Shown one piece after another: positions 1-10,949 of a stretch of DNA of 64,000 nt. The stretch spans positions 1,699,722 to 1,763,721 of the forward strand of contig NW_006920411.1 in the NCBI RefSeq assembly GCF_000344685.1, written 5' to 3'. How positions within the stretch are numbered: position 1 is the first letter of the stretch; the number at the start of each line of letters is the position of its first letter. The notes below the pieces were generated by a model. That model was not told the DNA's origin. It did no database searches and worked only from the letters and a program-made list of their open reading frames with translations. The DNA is from Gloeophyllum trabeum ATCC 11539 (lineage: Eukaryota > Basidiomycota > Agaricomycetes > Gloeophyllales > Gloeophyllaceae). The position numbers and the translations under genes were made by a program.

Positions 1-178
1 AGAGCTGAAAGAAGGTTAACGTTGCGATGCAGGAGACGCGGTGGGCATACGCACCTGAAGTCATTGTAGAACGTCTGGAGCTGGGAGAAATATCTGTCGA
101 AAGATGGAACATCTTGTGCGCGAATGCTGCATATTGCACCAATTTCCAGAATGTCGCCTGCAAGACCATCTTAGCCAT
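1..178 (-). CDS. possible 5' end of a mitochondrial inner-membrane protease subunit 1-like gene (partial)
   Basis: An open minus-strand frame runs from an ATG at 178 off the left edge. It reads MAKMVLQATFWKLVQYAAFA and then a histidine. The pattern VL..TF.LVQY...AH resembles from memory the membrane-anchoring N-terminus of IMP1-type signal peptidases, which remove presequences in the intermembrane space. Further on there is a segment PSSRRSTMTSGAYA where IMP1 would carry its Ser-containing motif PSM.PTM, and the match there is poor. The gene would diverge from the proteasome gene at 617. It is truncated by the window and may be misread, so this is a weak suggestion only. Confidence 0.22.
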   Translation of the reverse strand, partial: MAKMVLQATFWKLVQYAAFAHKMFHLSTDISPSSRRSTMTSGAYAHRVSCIATLTFFQL

Positions 179-616
179 GCATCCACCGTGCAAGAGTCGC
201 GGGTACTAACGAGCGACCACCAAATCCTCCAGCTTGGAGTTTGGTTGTGGAACCAAAAGACCAGCTTCTATTAGACCGATCTACCCTTGCCGAAGCGAAG
301 CTCAGAGCTGTGGGTTAGACTAAAGCACATTGAAACTAGTACCTTCAGTTTGGCTAGCAACTGTCCACAATTCTGTAGGTTGCATGGACGTGACTCGAAT
401 GATCTTTGGAGTTCCTGGTATAGGGCAGGGAGGTGGGACGGTGGGGACATTTCGGATGGCGGCGAGAGTCAAAGATGAGAGTATAAGTGTGTAGTAGAAC
501 TTGAAGTGTAAGAGAACAAGCTATTAGCAGACGCGTGTCGGTAGACGCGTCATCTTCAGCCACCGAACCGCGACTTGTACTTATCCTCCGCGTCCCTTTC
601 ACTTCCTACTGCCACC

Positions 617-1604
617 ATGGACCATATTGACGTGAATATTCAGCAGCTGAAGAGCGGGGAGGTTAACCTGGGTGTAAGTGCGACATTGTGTATTGTTCCG
701 CTACCGATATTCATGGCACGGGTAGACCTCGATCATGGCAGTCCAATTCGATGGAGGAGTTGTGGTCGGCGCAGACAGTCGGACAACTACTGGCAGCTAC
801 ATTGTAAGTCTAGATATAACAGTCAAAGGTTTCCTCGCTGAACCCTCAAAGGCCAACCGTGTAACAGATAAGTTAACATATGTGCACGATCGCATATACT
901 GCTGCCGATCCGGGTCTGCCGCGGACACCCAGGCCGTCGCGGACATCGTGCATTACTATCTGCAGATGTACACGTATGTCCAGTCGCAGCAGCATCGTGT
1001 GTTTCGCGCGAACTGACTACTTGTTATCCAGTCAGACAAGTGGCGAAGCACCTCCAGTGCACACAGCGGCTACTCTGTTCCAGAAGTTATGTTACGAGAA
1101 CAAGGACGCCTTGAGTGCTGGTATCATTGTTGCTGGATGGGACAAGGAGGTGGGTCCCAGTGTGTACAACATTCCGCTAGGCGGAGGTTTGTTCAGGCAG
1201 CCGTGGGCAATCGGCGGTACGTTGTCCAGTAAAACCATCGTTGTATGGACGCTCATAATCATGTAGGCTCTGGATCGACGTACGTCTATGGTTATTGTGA
1301 TGCTACCTACAAGGAGGGCTGGGGGAGAGATGAAACGGTCAACTTCGTGAAAAACAGTAAGTGCAATTGTTTCCTCGGTCCAAGCATTGCTGACGAGTGG
1401 CGGACAGCATTGGCTCTGGCCATGTCTCGAGACGGGTCGTCGGGAGGTGTCATCCGCATGTGTGTAATCACGGAGGATGGGGTCGAGAGACTGTTCGTGC
1501 CCGGGGATCAGCTACCCAGATTCTGGGAGGGTAAGGAAGTCTTGGGGTTGCCAGTCTTCAAGGAGAAGGCACATGCGCCCGTGCCCATGGCGGTGGAATC
1601 ATAA
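617..1604 (+). CDS. PRE3: proteasome subunit beta type-1/6 (caspase-like catalytic subunit)
   Basis: A catalytic beta-1 subunit of the 20S proteasome, which cleaves after acidic residues. Six exons (617-673, 726-803, 852-973, 1032-1216, 1267-1356, 1408-1604) give 242 residues, normal for the family. The 19-residue propeptide [19 protein letters not shown] is followed by the catalytic threonine (residue 20) in G-T-S-I-M-A-V-Q. The propeptide/Thr junction falls exactly on intron 1. The conserved [12 protein letters not shown], lysine in [18 protein letters not shown] and GWGRDE segments are all visible. The start is the first ATG giving the standard propeptide. Phases agree at every junction and no defects are seen. 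Identification is firm. Confidence 0.95.
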
Positions 1605-1704
1605 GAGACCACCAAGTGTATGTTAGCCAGATGGATGATTTGATGGTTCTGTTCCTTTGCACCACCGATGACTGATGCTGAGTCATGATGGATCCGTTAG
1701 ATAA

Positions 1705-3210
1705 TTACAGGCCAGGATCCTCCCAGCCTCCTGCTGTCGGGACCTGAGGATCATCCCATCCAGCGCCTTCCCATATCCTAACTCTCCACAGAGCCGTTGC
1801 GAACGGTACGACATCCGCTCGATCCAACGTCGCGGAACTGGAATACACCACAAACGCATGACTTGCCGTTTCCTCCTGTTTTCTTCTGCCGCTATCAAAG
1901 TGTTTGAGATTTGAACCTGACTGTTTGCGTTCTTGGTATCGTGCTCGTCGTTCCATTTTCAAAAGGCGCGTCAGAAGAGCATGAAATGCTGTGCGATGAG
2001 ATCTCTTGGGGAAAAGCGCCACGCCGTTGTACAGGGGAATATTGGCTGCCGGGAGGATATCGCCTATGTCATCACCGACGTGCAGCGCCGTCGACGTTGA
2101 ATGCAGCACCGATAGAGGCGGTAACTCCCTGCGCGTCCTCGTAGGCAAGTCGTCCGCGAAATCTGTGTGAGGGGAAGAGATCATCGTGGGCTGTGGCCTT
2201 GCTTTTATCTGGGGATCTCGATTGACCGGAGGGCACACCACTACAGCAATCGCGGCCCTTTGCGATAAGATGCCAGTCTCTTTGAGTTCCTTCCATTCCG
2301 CCCGCGTGAGCTTGCGGATTAGTGGGGAGCTCAGGGACCCACGGGGTATGCATTGGAGTCGATCTCCCAGAATTTCTAGCTCTTGTAAGACTCTCAGTCG
2401 CAGCAGATGACCTATTTGTTCAGTCAAGTGCGCGTGCGCATTGGCTTGCGGTGATAGCCTTCTGTACGACCCTGAATGAGGTTAGAAAGGCTGTATGGTG
2501 GAAATAGTCCTGCGCAAACCTCTTTCCATGAGTTGTTGTACTGCCGTCTTCCAGCATACCACGTAGCCTCCCGTAGTCGATTTACGAGCCTTGAACCTCG
2601 GATGCTCTATGCCGTCCGGAAGTAGAAATTGTTTTGGTCGCAACGAAACTGTCGCTGGTTGCTGCATAACCGCCATGCGGAGCATGAAATCTAGCTGACC
2701 ATGAGCGTCTGTGATTTAGGGGGGGGGGGGCTATTTCGTCCTTACCGGAAGGCAGACATCTTCCAGTCAACATGCAGACTCTCAGAGGAGACAAGAGCAT
2801 GCGTACTCGATACCGCGCCGTCGTGTCAAGCGAGGTTTTTACCAAGAGAACGGAGACAACTCACAGTAAGGGCTCGACCACCAAGCTTTCTCCTGCGCAG
2901 TCATGTCCCTTGGAACATCGTGTTCTGATCCTCTTGTACTTGCAGGATAGTTTCTAACACGCCCTGAAGCCGCCGGCGGGCGAGGGGGTAGTGATTTGTG
3001 GCGAATATATCCTTTAGCATCGACGACTGGATTGACAGTGTCTACAAGGATGGACTGTGAATGATCGTTGGACTCAGCCCTCAAGGACGGAATCGGTTGT
3101 AGAAGAGAGGTCTTCCTGCGCCTCCTAGGCAGTAAAAGGGGAGGCTTGGAAAGAGGCTCTGCCTTGGCTTTCTGAAGGCGTTCCAAAAGACGTGGGAGGA
3201 GACGCGGCAT
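1705..3210 (-). CDS. conserved hypothetical protein, 447 residues
   Basis: Four exons on the minus strand (3210-2865, 2805-2746, 2690-2520, 2471-1705) join in phase and give 447 residues. The N-terminus MPRLLPRLLERLQKAKAEPL is basic and leucine-rich, compatible with a mitochondrial targeting sequence. The middle carries a compact block with TAQEKAWWSSPYLRMLLSPL, followed by a cysteine, LPSDF, a proline-rich stretch and a KARKSTTGGYVVCW segment. The C-terminal half looks less ordered. I do not recognise a catalytic motif. The block resembles a family of unnamed basidiomycete proteins that I know only as hypothetical. Intron 2 carries 12 consecutive C on the sense strand. The start codon lies 4 bases from the TA target site of a transposon (see 3215-5495). 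Function unknown; a real gene is likely because three introns splice in frame. Confidence 0.72.
2719..2730. repeat. 12-base G homopolymer inside an intron
   Basis: Twelve consecutive G on the plus strand form a C tract in intron 2 of the minus-strand hypothetical gene, about 30 bases before its 3' splice site. It may act as part of the pyrimidine tract and is prone to length variation. Confidence 0.85.
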
Positions 3211-3213
3211 CCG

Positions 3214-3542
3214 TTATTGCTGTTCTGAGAAATGTTGGCCGCGCGGGAAAAATGCAACGAAGTGGGCGCGCGCGAGTTCTGTTTGCGCGTTCAGCGGTGT
3301 CTGTCACTTTCACTTTGTATCTCGACGAATACATATGCTATTACTACAATACCTATACCGTCGTGATCCTCTCGTCGAGCTCTAGGTGCTGGTCTCAGAA
3401 TCAACCCAGTCTGACAACTTTCCACTCCGACCTTCCGGACGACCCCTTCTGTGCAACTTTACGCGTTTATCTTGTCAACGGCACCTCCTCTCAACTTCGG
3501 ACTTCTGCGTACGTCGAGTCTATCCACCAGTGCAGGTGCACA
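3214..3542 (+). repeat. left terminal inverted repeat of the Tc1/mariner-like element
   Basis: 329 bases that reappear in reverse complement at 5168-5496. Their translations match residue for residue over about 105 codons, so the arms are nearly or fully identical. Homology stops sharply after a shared TGCACA on the inner side. Confidence 0.9.
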
Positions 3543-3591
3543 GATTGTATTGGGACTACCTAGCTGCAAAGACCCGAAAGCACACTCAGTC

Positions 3592-4712
3592 ATGCACGGC
3601 CAAAAGGTTTCCGAAGATCTCTGCCGTGCGATAATGCGCATGCTACCCCTCCTAAGCCGAGATGACATTGAGGCAGTTTACGGGTGTCAGTAAGCGGCAG
3701 ATAAGGAGGATAGCCCNNNNNNNNNNNNNNNNNNNNNNNNNNNNNNNNNNNNNNNNNNNNNNNNNNNNNNNNNNNNNNNNNNNNNNNNNNNNNNNNNNNN
3801 NNNNNNNNNNNNNNNNNNNNNNNNNNNNNNNNNNNNNNNNNNNNNNNNNNNNNNNNNNNNNNNNNNNNNNNNNNNNNNNNNNNNNNNNNNNNNNNNNNNN
3901 NNNNNNNNNNNNNNNNNNNNNNNNNNNNNNNNNNNNNNNNNNNNNNNNNNNNNNNNNNNNNNNNNNNNNNNNNNNNNNNNNNNNNNNNNNNNNNNNNNNN
4001 NNNNNNNNNNNNNNNNNNNNNNNNNNNNNNNNNNNNNNNNNNNNNNNNNNNNNNNNNNNNNNNNNNNNNNNNNNNNNNNNNNNNNNNNNNNNNNNNNNNN
4101 NNNNNNNNNNNNNNNNNNNNNNNNNNNNNNNNNNNNNNNNNNNNNNNNNNNNNNNNNNNNNNNNNNNNNNNNNNNNNNNNNNNNNNNNNNNNNNNNNNNN
4201 NNNNNNNNNNNNNNNNNNNNNNNNNNNNNNNNNNNNNNNNNNNGGGTGCGTACATGATAGATTTCATGTCCGCGCAGGTCAAGACTGAAAATGTATATCA
4301 TAGTTTCTGCAAGGATGTCTTGAACAGAACTGCGACTACTACCTTGACGACTTGCAAGCGGCACTTGCAGAAACTCGCGGTTCACATGTAAGCCGCGCCT
4401 CTGTTGCGGAGGCATTGCAACGCCTAGGTCAGACAAGGAAGAGGGTAAGCCTCCAGTGTGCTGCCTAGTATCATACTTAGGTAGACCCGGATCGTTTGCC
4501 TACAGATAACGAAAAAGGCGCTTGAACGCGATGAAGATGTTCGAGCCGACTTCCGTTTCCATATGGGCATTCATTATAGCCCCGAGCAGCTAGTATTTGT
4601 AGATGAAAGTTCCTGTGATCGAAGGACTGCGCGTCGACTCTATGGCCGGGCTCGCCGGGGACACCGGGCTTTCAACTGCGAAGGTGTACGCAATCTGAGT
4701 GCACCCTTGTAG
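3592..4712 (+). pseudogene. IS630/Tc1-like transposase, frameshifted and truncated
   Basis: Begins MHGQKVSEDLCRAIMRMLPL and continues into a helix-turn-helix region. To continue into G-V-S-K-R-Q-I-R-R-I the frame must shift by one base at the GGG near 3684, so one G appears to be extra. After the gap the same protein resumes with DYYLDDLQAALAETRG, a second helical DNA-binding segment typical of basidiomycete IS630 transposases. An intron at 4445-4505 then joins in phase to a DDE-type segment with LVFVDESSCDRRTARR, where the first catalytic Asp lies in VDES. A stop at 4710-4712 comes before the other two catalytic acids, so the protein cannot be active. Family assignment rests on the VDES context and the YYLDDLQ block. 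Confidence 0.72.
3717..4243. other. assembly gap (527 N)
   Basis: Run of undetermined bases inside the transposase of the Tc1/mariner-like element. Nothing can be said about its content. Confidence 0.99.
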
Positions 4713-5167
4713 TTTGGGCGTGGTTTCGGGTAAGACTTTGGTGAGGGAGGAGTTGCATTGAGCCGTTCCTTGCTGGGGGTGTTCTTGTTGTTCTGCTTTC
4801 TGCCTCTACCTCGGCCAGAGCCTGTCTTGCCCCTCTTCGCTTGCTGCTGCCCACGTTGATTGACCATTAGTGTCGAGTCAGAGGAGTATATGTGGACGGT
4901 ACAGCAGAAGTTGTTCGCCACTTGAATATATAGCCTCGGTTATCCTCTATCCCCAAAAAGTCATTATGAGACCCAGTATATATTAAATTGGACAACAGGA
5001 CACTACTGAACATACAGCACATTTTGAAAGTTGTATCATAAGTGGCAGAGATATAGTATAATAGGATTCCACCACGGGTGCACTCATTAGTGCTTCCAGG
5101 CGGAACTCACGAGGGAAACAACCTTAGGGAACACAGTAGACCAAGCTCCACCTGATCCAAAATGATT

Positions 5168-5496
5168 TGTGCACCTGCACTGGTGGATAGACTCGACGTA
5201 CGCAGAAGTCCGAAGTTGAGAGGAGGTGCCGTTGACAAGATAAACGCGTAAAGTTGCACAGAAGGGGTCGTCCGGAAGGTCGGAGTGGAAAGTTGTCAGA
5301 CTGGGTTGATTCTGAGACCAGCACCTAGAGCTCGACGAGAGGATCACGACGGTATAGGTATTGTAGTAATAGCATATGTATTCGTCGAGATACAAAGTGA
5401 AAGTGACAGACACCGCTGAACGCGCAAACAGAACTCGCGCGCGCCCACTTCGTTGCATTTTTCCCGCGCGGCCAACATTTCTCAGAACAGCAATAA
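5168..5496 (-). repeat. right terminal inverted repeat of the Tc1/mariner-like element
   Basis: Inverted copy of 3214-3542. The outer end reads GAACAGCAA followed by TA, the mirror of the left end. Confidence 0.9.
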
Positions 5497-5844
5497 GCTG
5501 TTTCCTCCTGGCGCGTTGTGTCGCGTAACATCGTGGGTCCACAATTATGGTTCATCAATTCGCGATCGTGAGCTCTCCTCTACAGTACGTTCCATTCGTA
5601 TAGGACTATGATCGTCACTGTTATGCGTCGGAGAATCCATCAGCATTAGATCAATATTCTCTTCAAGCTACTCCCGTCTGGCCCGGAGTGACCCCGAGCC
5701 GTGATTTGCGGTCGATCGGCACGTTCAGCAGACCTCCCAGCCTATCTAGAACCTCGTTTATGTACGATGCCTCTGCAATTCAAACCGCCTCTTTGCCATA
5801 GGTCGCCCAGCTTGAAGAGCCACGATCATCGTCTGCCGGAAATC

Positions 5845-7489
5845 ATGGGTGATGCCACTGCGCTCAACGATGGGGGAGCCGTTACCATTGCCATCATCGG
5901 ATGCGGCCAGAGAGGAAAGGTGCGGTAGCTCCGATCACTCTTCTCTAGTTCCCGGCAATGACTAGACCCTTGACCTCGTAGGCTTATGCGGAATACGCCC
6001 TGTGCGAACCCTCCAAATGCAAAGTCGTCGCAATGGCAGAACCCCGTCCCAATACATGCGCCCTGTTTGCGCAGACACATGCCATAGACGGAACTCTAGT
6101 ATTCCGGGACTGGAGAGATCTGCACAAGGCGTCAGCGGAGACTCTCAAAACAGTTGGGCATCGCCTTGCTGATGTGGTGGTGGTCGCTGTGCAGGATAGT
6201 ATGCATCTTGAAGTTGTGGAAGCGTTCGCCAAGCAGGGATATCATATTTTGTGTGAGAAGCCTATGGCTACCAGCCTCAAGGACATAGTAAAGATGGAGA
6301 CTGCTGTGAAGAAGGCTGGGATCATCTTTGGTATGGGACACGGTGAGTTATGGTGCTTCTCTCTCCCGCCCGGCAACTTCGCTCACATAACTCAACCAGT
6401 GCTAAGATATTCGCCGTATAGCAAAGCAATCACAGAGATAGTACGATCGGGAGCACTGGGAGAGCTAATCAACGCTGTGCACGTAGAACCTATTGGGTAC
6501 TACCACTTCGCGCATTCATACGTACGAGGGAGTTGGGCGCAGCAGACAGAGAGTTCTTTCTCGTTGATGACGAAGAGTTGTCAGTTCGTACATTCTCATT
6601 GCGTTTCGTAATGACCCATGTTCACACGACTGATAGTGATATTGATTTATTATGCAATTGGTTTGCTCCCGCAACCCCTGCGCGAATCTCGTCATTTGGT
6701 TCTCTCAAGCACTTCCGCAAAGCATCTAAGCCAGCCGCCGCGGGAGACGCTCAGCAATGCCTCGATTGTAACTACGAACGAGAGTGTCCTTACAGCGCGA
6801 AGAAAAGTGCGTCATCTCCTGCTGTCTTACTTGCGTGGACTTTCTCAGCCTGCACCTGTAGTCTACCTGGATCCCGTTTCCCGCCATGACAAGGGATGGC
6901 CAGCGTCAACCATTATAGATGGAATCCCAGACCTTGAGAATATTCATGAGGCCTTGAAGAAAGGCCCCTACGGCCGCTGCGTATACGAGTCGACGAATGA
7001 TGTATGTGATAACCAGGTGGGATGGCTTCCACTGTCCAGCTATCTTAGCCAGCCTGCCTGATCATTTCTACGTAGGTCGTCAACCTAGAGTTCTCCAATG
7101 GGTCAACAGCTTCGTTCACCATGGTTGCATTCACGTCTCTCATTTGCGAGCGGCAAAGTCGCTTGCATTTCACGCATGGGGAGATTGTCGGTGACATGTC
7201 TACTTTCACAGTCACCGATTTCCGGACGAAAGTGTCCACATTGCACACGCCTCGTCTCGAAGGCGGCGGCCACGGCGGTGGGGATTTGGGTTTGATCAGG
7301 ACATTCGTGGACGCTGTAAGAGCTGGTAAGCAGGAAATGGTCGGCACGAACATCGATGAAGTCGTGAGGAGCCACCTCACTGTTTTCGCTGCGGAGTCCA
7401 GCCGGAAGGAAGGCAGGGTCGTGGACTGCTTGGAGTATGAGAAGGGAGTGAGGGAAGAATTTGGGCACTCAGCGGAGGATAGTGGGTGA
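5845..7489 (+). CDS. Gfo/Idh/MocA-family NAD(P)-dependent oxidoreductase
   Basis: Six exons (5845-5919, 5982-6342, 6400-6583, 6637-6806, 6862-7016, 7076-7489) join in phase to 452 residues. The N-terminal Rossmann fold shows VTIAIIGCGQRGK, a glycine-rich nucleotide loop, and the family's signature EKPMA (from HILCEKPMATS) that ends the dinucleotide domain; the lysine is the usual catalytic or proton-relay residue. The C-terminal alpha/beta domain includes a cysteine-rich CLDCNYERECPYS stretch that may bind a metal or be structural. Substrates in this family are usually sugars, inositols or their derivatives, and the actual substrate cannot be read from the sequence. It is not closely similar to the Gal80-like pair near 46 and 50 kb. 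The start is the last ATG before the Rossmann loop; an upstream in-frame extension exists but looks like leader. Confidence 0.88.
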
Positions 7490-8546
7490 GGTTGCGGGGC
7501 CTTCCCTGCGCGTTGTGGTCGGGGTGTCCTTGATACCGATGGCGCATAATTTATTTATTTTGGGTTTACGTTGAAGTTTGGGTTCGTGTTCTATTTGCAG
7601 TTGTCAGCTTACTATCGTTTGCTTGTCTGTTGCCCGATAGTCGAACTATGGTGCTGTGAGGTAGCCATGTGGTCTTGCTCCCGACATGCTGGTAAGTGGT
7701 GAGCTTCGATCAAGGTTAGCCCTCAAGCCTCGGGTTAGAGCCAACATGTCCGACGATCTTCAGAAACCCTAAGAATGGGCTAGAGTTATATTTTTAGCAA
7801 CATTCGCACTTGTTCCGACATCCCCCGTCCTAGCTCTGTGCACCGTGATTGGCGGGCGCTTGTCAACTCACTATATTCCGCAAAACCCGTCGTCTATTGC
7901 AATGTATATCGAGCTGAGTCGGAGAGCCAAGTACATTGCTTGCATTGCAATGCTGGTCTATCTCAGTTCATTGCTATGTATTAAGAGCTCGGGAGAAGGG
8001 TTATCGATGATATCGCTACATATTAATGAGCGCCTCACAAGTATATCGCACCGTGTCGAGATTCTTCACCTCACCGGTAGATGATGGAGACTATCTATTC
8101 TTGATGGTCCTATCTTTACTACGGGCTCTCCTGACAGGTTACAGACCAGGTTTCATCCTTGGCCCAGTAGAGTACGTATTGACGACTCCGCAGTTTCAAT
8201 CTCATCAATGCCAGCTGCAATTCGGATATCGGGGGTACGTTGATTCGCTCTTGCTGGTTCGGCGTCTCTCATAATTCTCCGACCCATCCTTGAAGGAGCC
8301 ATTGCAGCTGACGCGGAATAGTCAGTTCCATCAGGATCAGGTCCATATGGTCAAGCATTCTCTATATTTTTACCTCCTCGCAAGATGGCTAATTCCTTGA
8401 TGGAAAATTTACTTGGGCCTCCGGTCCCACCTACTCCGGTGAACACCACACAGTCGGACATACTGAGGGTGTTTCACTGCGTATAAAAGCTAGACCTGGT
8501 GCCCTTTGTATCAGCAGGAAAAATCTCCTGCTTTGTCTGCTGCGCG
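7490..8546. other. intergenic region upstream of oxalate decarboxylase
   Basis: About 1.06 kb with no convincing coding exon. It holds the 3' flank of the oxidoreductase and the promoter of the oxalate decarboxylase, including a TATA box at 8482-8489. Short open frames at 7845-8274 lack family features. Confidence 0.6.
8482..8489 (+). promoter_or_regulatory. TATA box of the oxalate decarboxylase gene
   Basis: TATAAAAG 58 bases before the start codon at 8547, a spacing usual for strongly expressed, regulated fungal genes. Confidence 0.65.
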
Positions 8547-10949
8547 ATGTTTCTTCTCTCAGTGACCCATATCTTCTTGTCTCTGTCAGCGTTCGTATGC
8601 GCCGCACCTGCAGGCACGACGTCGGCGTCGGCAGCAGATTCAAGCCCTACTGTTCCCCTGGCCAGCGACAACCCGAATTACCCTCTCTGGAATGACACTG
8701 TGGATTACCCTCCTCAGCCCATTCGCGGACCATTTGGGGCAAATCAGCTCGGGCCTCAGAACATCGCCATGTAAGCACCACACCAGGCGTCTAAGCGAAC
8801 AACCCCTCACTGTGTGTTATAGTGACAAGCAGAATCCGGATCTGCTGGCTCCTCCCACTACAGATGCAGGAACGGTGTATGGCTTCAGAGGTTGCTGCTG
8901 CCCACTCACACTAACGCCATCATGCAGTCTAAATGCAAAGTGGCCGCTCGCTTTAAGTCACAATCAGTTGCACACGGGAGGCTGGGCCCGTCAACAGAAC
9001 AGTACGCTTTAGACATGTTCTGAACATATCTGTCTACTTACCAACTGACTACGGTATAGCTCAGGAACTTCCTATAGCTACGCGTAAGGTTGGGCTCGGG
9101 CATGATGTTTTGGATACTAACGCCCGTCCCAGAGATGGCGGGCGTCGACATGCGGCTCGAACCCGGTGCGATTCGGTAGGGTCTTTCTACTTGAAAGTAC
9201 TTTCGTCATCTAAAACCCCCTAGTGAATTGCATTGGCATTCTGCAGACGAAGTATGATTTTGAGTCGAATATCAGTGGGATGCACTACTGATCCATGATG
9301 ATAATAGTGGGCGTACATTCTGAAGGTACAGGGTGACTCTCTGTTCCATGAGGAATCCGCCATTGATTTTTGACCTGATTCCAGGGCTCTACTCAAGTTA
9401 CTGCAGTTGACCAGGACGGCAGGAATTTCCTGGAGACTCTGGTAAACATACTCGTAGGTATCGAGTGAAGATTCCCTGATGAAGAGCGCACGATCTAGAA
9501 CCAGGGTGACTTATGGTATTTCCCCGCTGGAGTCCCTCATTCGTTACAGGCCACCGACGATAACCCCGAGGGATGTGAATTTATCCTGGTAGTCATTCAG
9601 ATTTTCTTTCCGGTGCTTCGCTGCTCAATAGTTGCCTCTCAAGGTGTTCGACTCTGGAGATTTCAGCGATTTCGGAACGTTCTTGGTAAGTTTATAGGAG
9701 CTGTGATTGTGTATATGCATACTCAATCCTGTTTCCAGCTCACTGACTGGCTGGCGCACGTCCCCAAAGAGGTTATTGCCAAAAACTTCGGATCAGATAT
9801 AGCAGCCTGGAATGGGATCCCAGGAGAGCAGCTCTATATCTTCCCAAGCAGTGCGTACTTTATTTTCCGTATCTTCCAAGAATCCTTATCCGTTACTATC
9901 CTTGCGCGCGTTGTTCTTAAATCCGATGGTAAAAAGACCCTCCACCCGACAATGCGACATCACCTTCTGATCCACAAGGGTCAGTCCCTGAATCATTCGG
10001 GTACAGGTTCTCCCAAGTTCCTGCTACTCAATTAGCTGGGGGCACCGTGAAGGTGGCGGATTCCAGGACCTTCAAGGCTGCGAAGAAAATCGCTGTTGCG
10101 GAGGTCACTGTCGAGCCTGGAGCGATGAGGCAAGTGCATGGTATGACTTCTTTGTGAAGACATACTGACAGACAAACGACTGGTTCAGGGAGCTTCATGT
10201 CAATATCATTCTTGCAATTTTTTTCGCGTAGAGAGCCACTGATGGAGATTTCGATCTGCAGTGGCACCCTACTGAAGATGAATGGGCGTTCTTCCTGTAA
10301 GTGACTTCTCACGCAGGTCGAACAGGGTGTGATTGACCAGATTCTTGGTTATACAGGGAAGGTAATGCTCGCATGACTATGTTCGCGGCCGAGGGAAATG
10401 CAGCTACATTTGACTTCCAGGCAAGTTTCTATGTGTACGGCGCATATTCACCACGAACTGATTTCATTGCTCAGGGCGGTGACATCGGTGCGTGGCATAT
10501 TCTGTGGTTGTGGACTTTGCGACGACACTTGACGCATGGATGAAGCCTATGCACCTTCACCTTATGGTACATCTCTCTCTATTAACTAAATGTTTCGTCC
10601 TCATCATACTCCACGTAGGTCATTATGTGGAAAACACGGGAAACACAACTTTGCACTATCTGGAGATATTCCACACTGGTGAGTACCTTCAAGAACGCCG
10701 TTACTCAGATACCGGCCTTGACTATACTCTAAGACATCTACCAAGATGTAAGCTTGAGCCAGGTATGCCCCGTTGTATTCTCGAGCGCACCGTACAGTCA
10801 TGATGTGCATTTGTCTCTGGTAGTGGTTGGCCTTGGTTCCGCCGGCTCTGGTCAAGGCACACCTCAACATATCCGACGAGTTGATAGCGACATTCAACAA
10901 GACCAAAGCAACCGTGGTCGCTCCGGACCCCTATCTCAAAGCATTTTGA
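8547..10949 (+). CDS. oxalate decarboxylase (bicupin), secreted
   Basis: A manganese bicupin that converts oxalate to formate and CO2, used by wood-decay fungi to control oxalate and pH outside the cell. Twenty exons splice in phase to 438 residues. Residues 1-18 (MFLLSVTHIFLSLSAFVC then AAPAG) form a signal peptide. Cupin 1 has RELHWHSADEW (metal ligands H143, H145, E149) and PAGVPHSLQ with the fourth His. Cupin 2 has RELHWHPTEDEW (H323, H325, E330) and GHYVENTGN. The C-terminal tail ends in APDPYLKAF. Two introns start with GC (10130 and 10421) and the second HWH motif is itself split by an intron; exon 13 is only 10 bases long. All metal ligands are present and no stop or frameshift is needed. 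Neighbouring genes are unrelated. Identification is firm, though individual small exons should be checked with transcripts. Confidence 0.93.

Larger units (their letters stand above)
3215..5495 (+). mobile_element. Tc1/mariner (IS630)-like DNA transposon, defective, with 329 bp inverted repeats
   Basis: Two arms of 329 bp, 3214-3542 and 5168-5496, are inverted copies of each other, and the arm ends can be read as TA / TTGCTGTTC and GAACAGCAA / TA, so a TA target duplication at 3215-3216 and 5494-5495 fits the Tc1/mariner rule. Inside lies a broken IS630-type transposase (3592-4712) interrupted by an assembly gap of 527 N (3717-4243). Removing the element and one TA restores a continuous leader for the minus-strand gene starting at 3210. 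The long arms are unusual, as most elements of this class have short terminal repeats. The very high arm identity suggests recent insertion or arm homogenisation. Confidence 0.8.

Noticed and set aside
3590..4436. Long open frames through the N gap
   Set aside because: They are open only because N cannot encode a stop. The same applies to the frames at 32123-32985.
4640..4921. Minus-strand Arg/Gly-rich ORF inside the Tc1/mariner-like element
   Set aside because: It overlaps the transposase end on the other strand and lacks a recognisable domain; composition is explained by the antisense of the transposase.
8547..10949. Oxalate decarboxylase as a pseudogene because of many frame changes
   Set aside because: All frame changes coincide with introns having proper borders, and the spliced sequence keeps all eight metal ligands.
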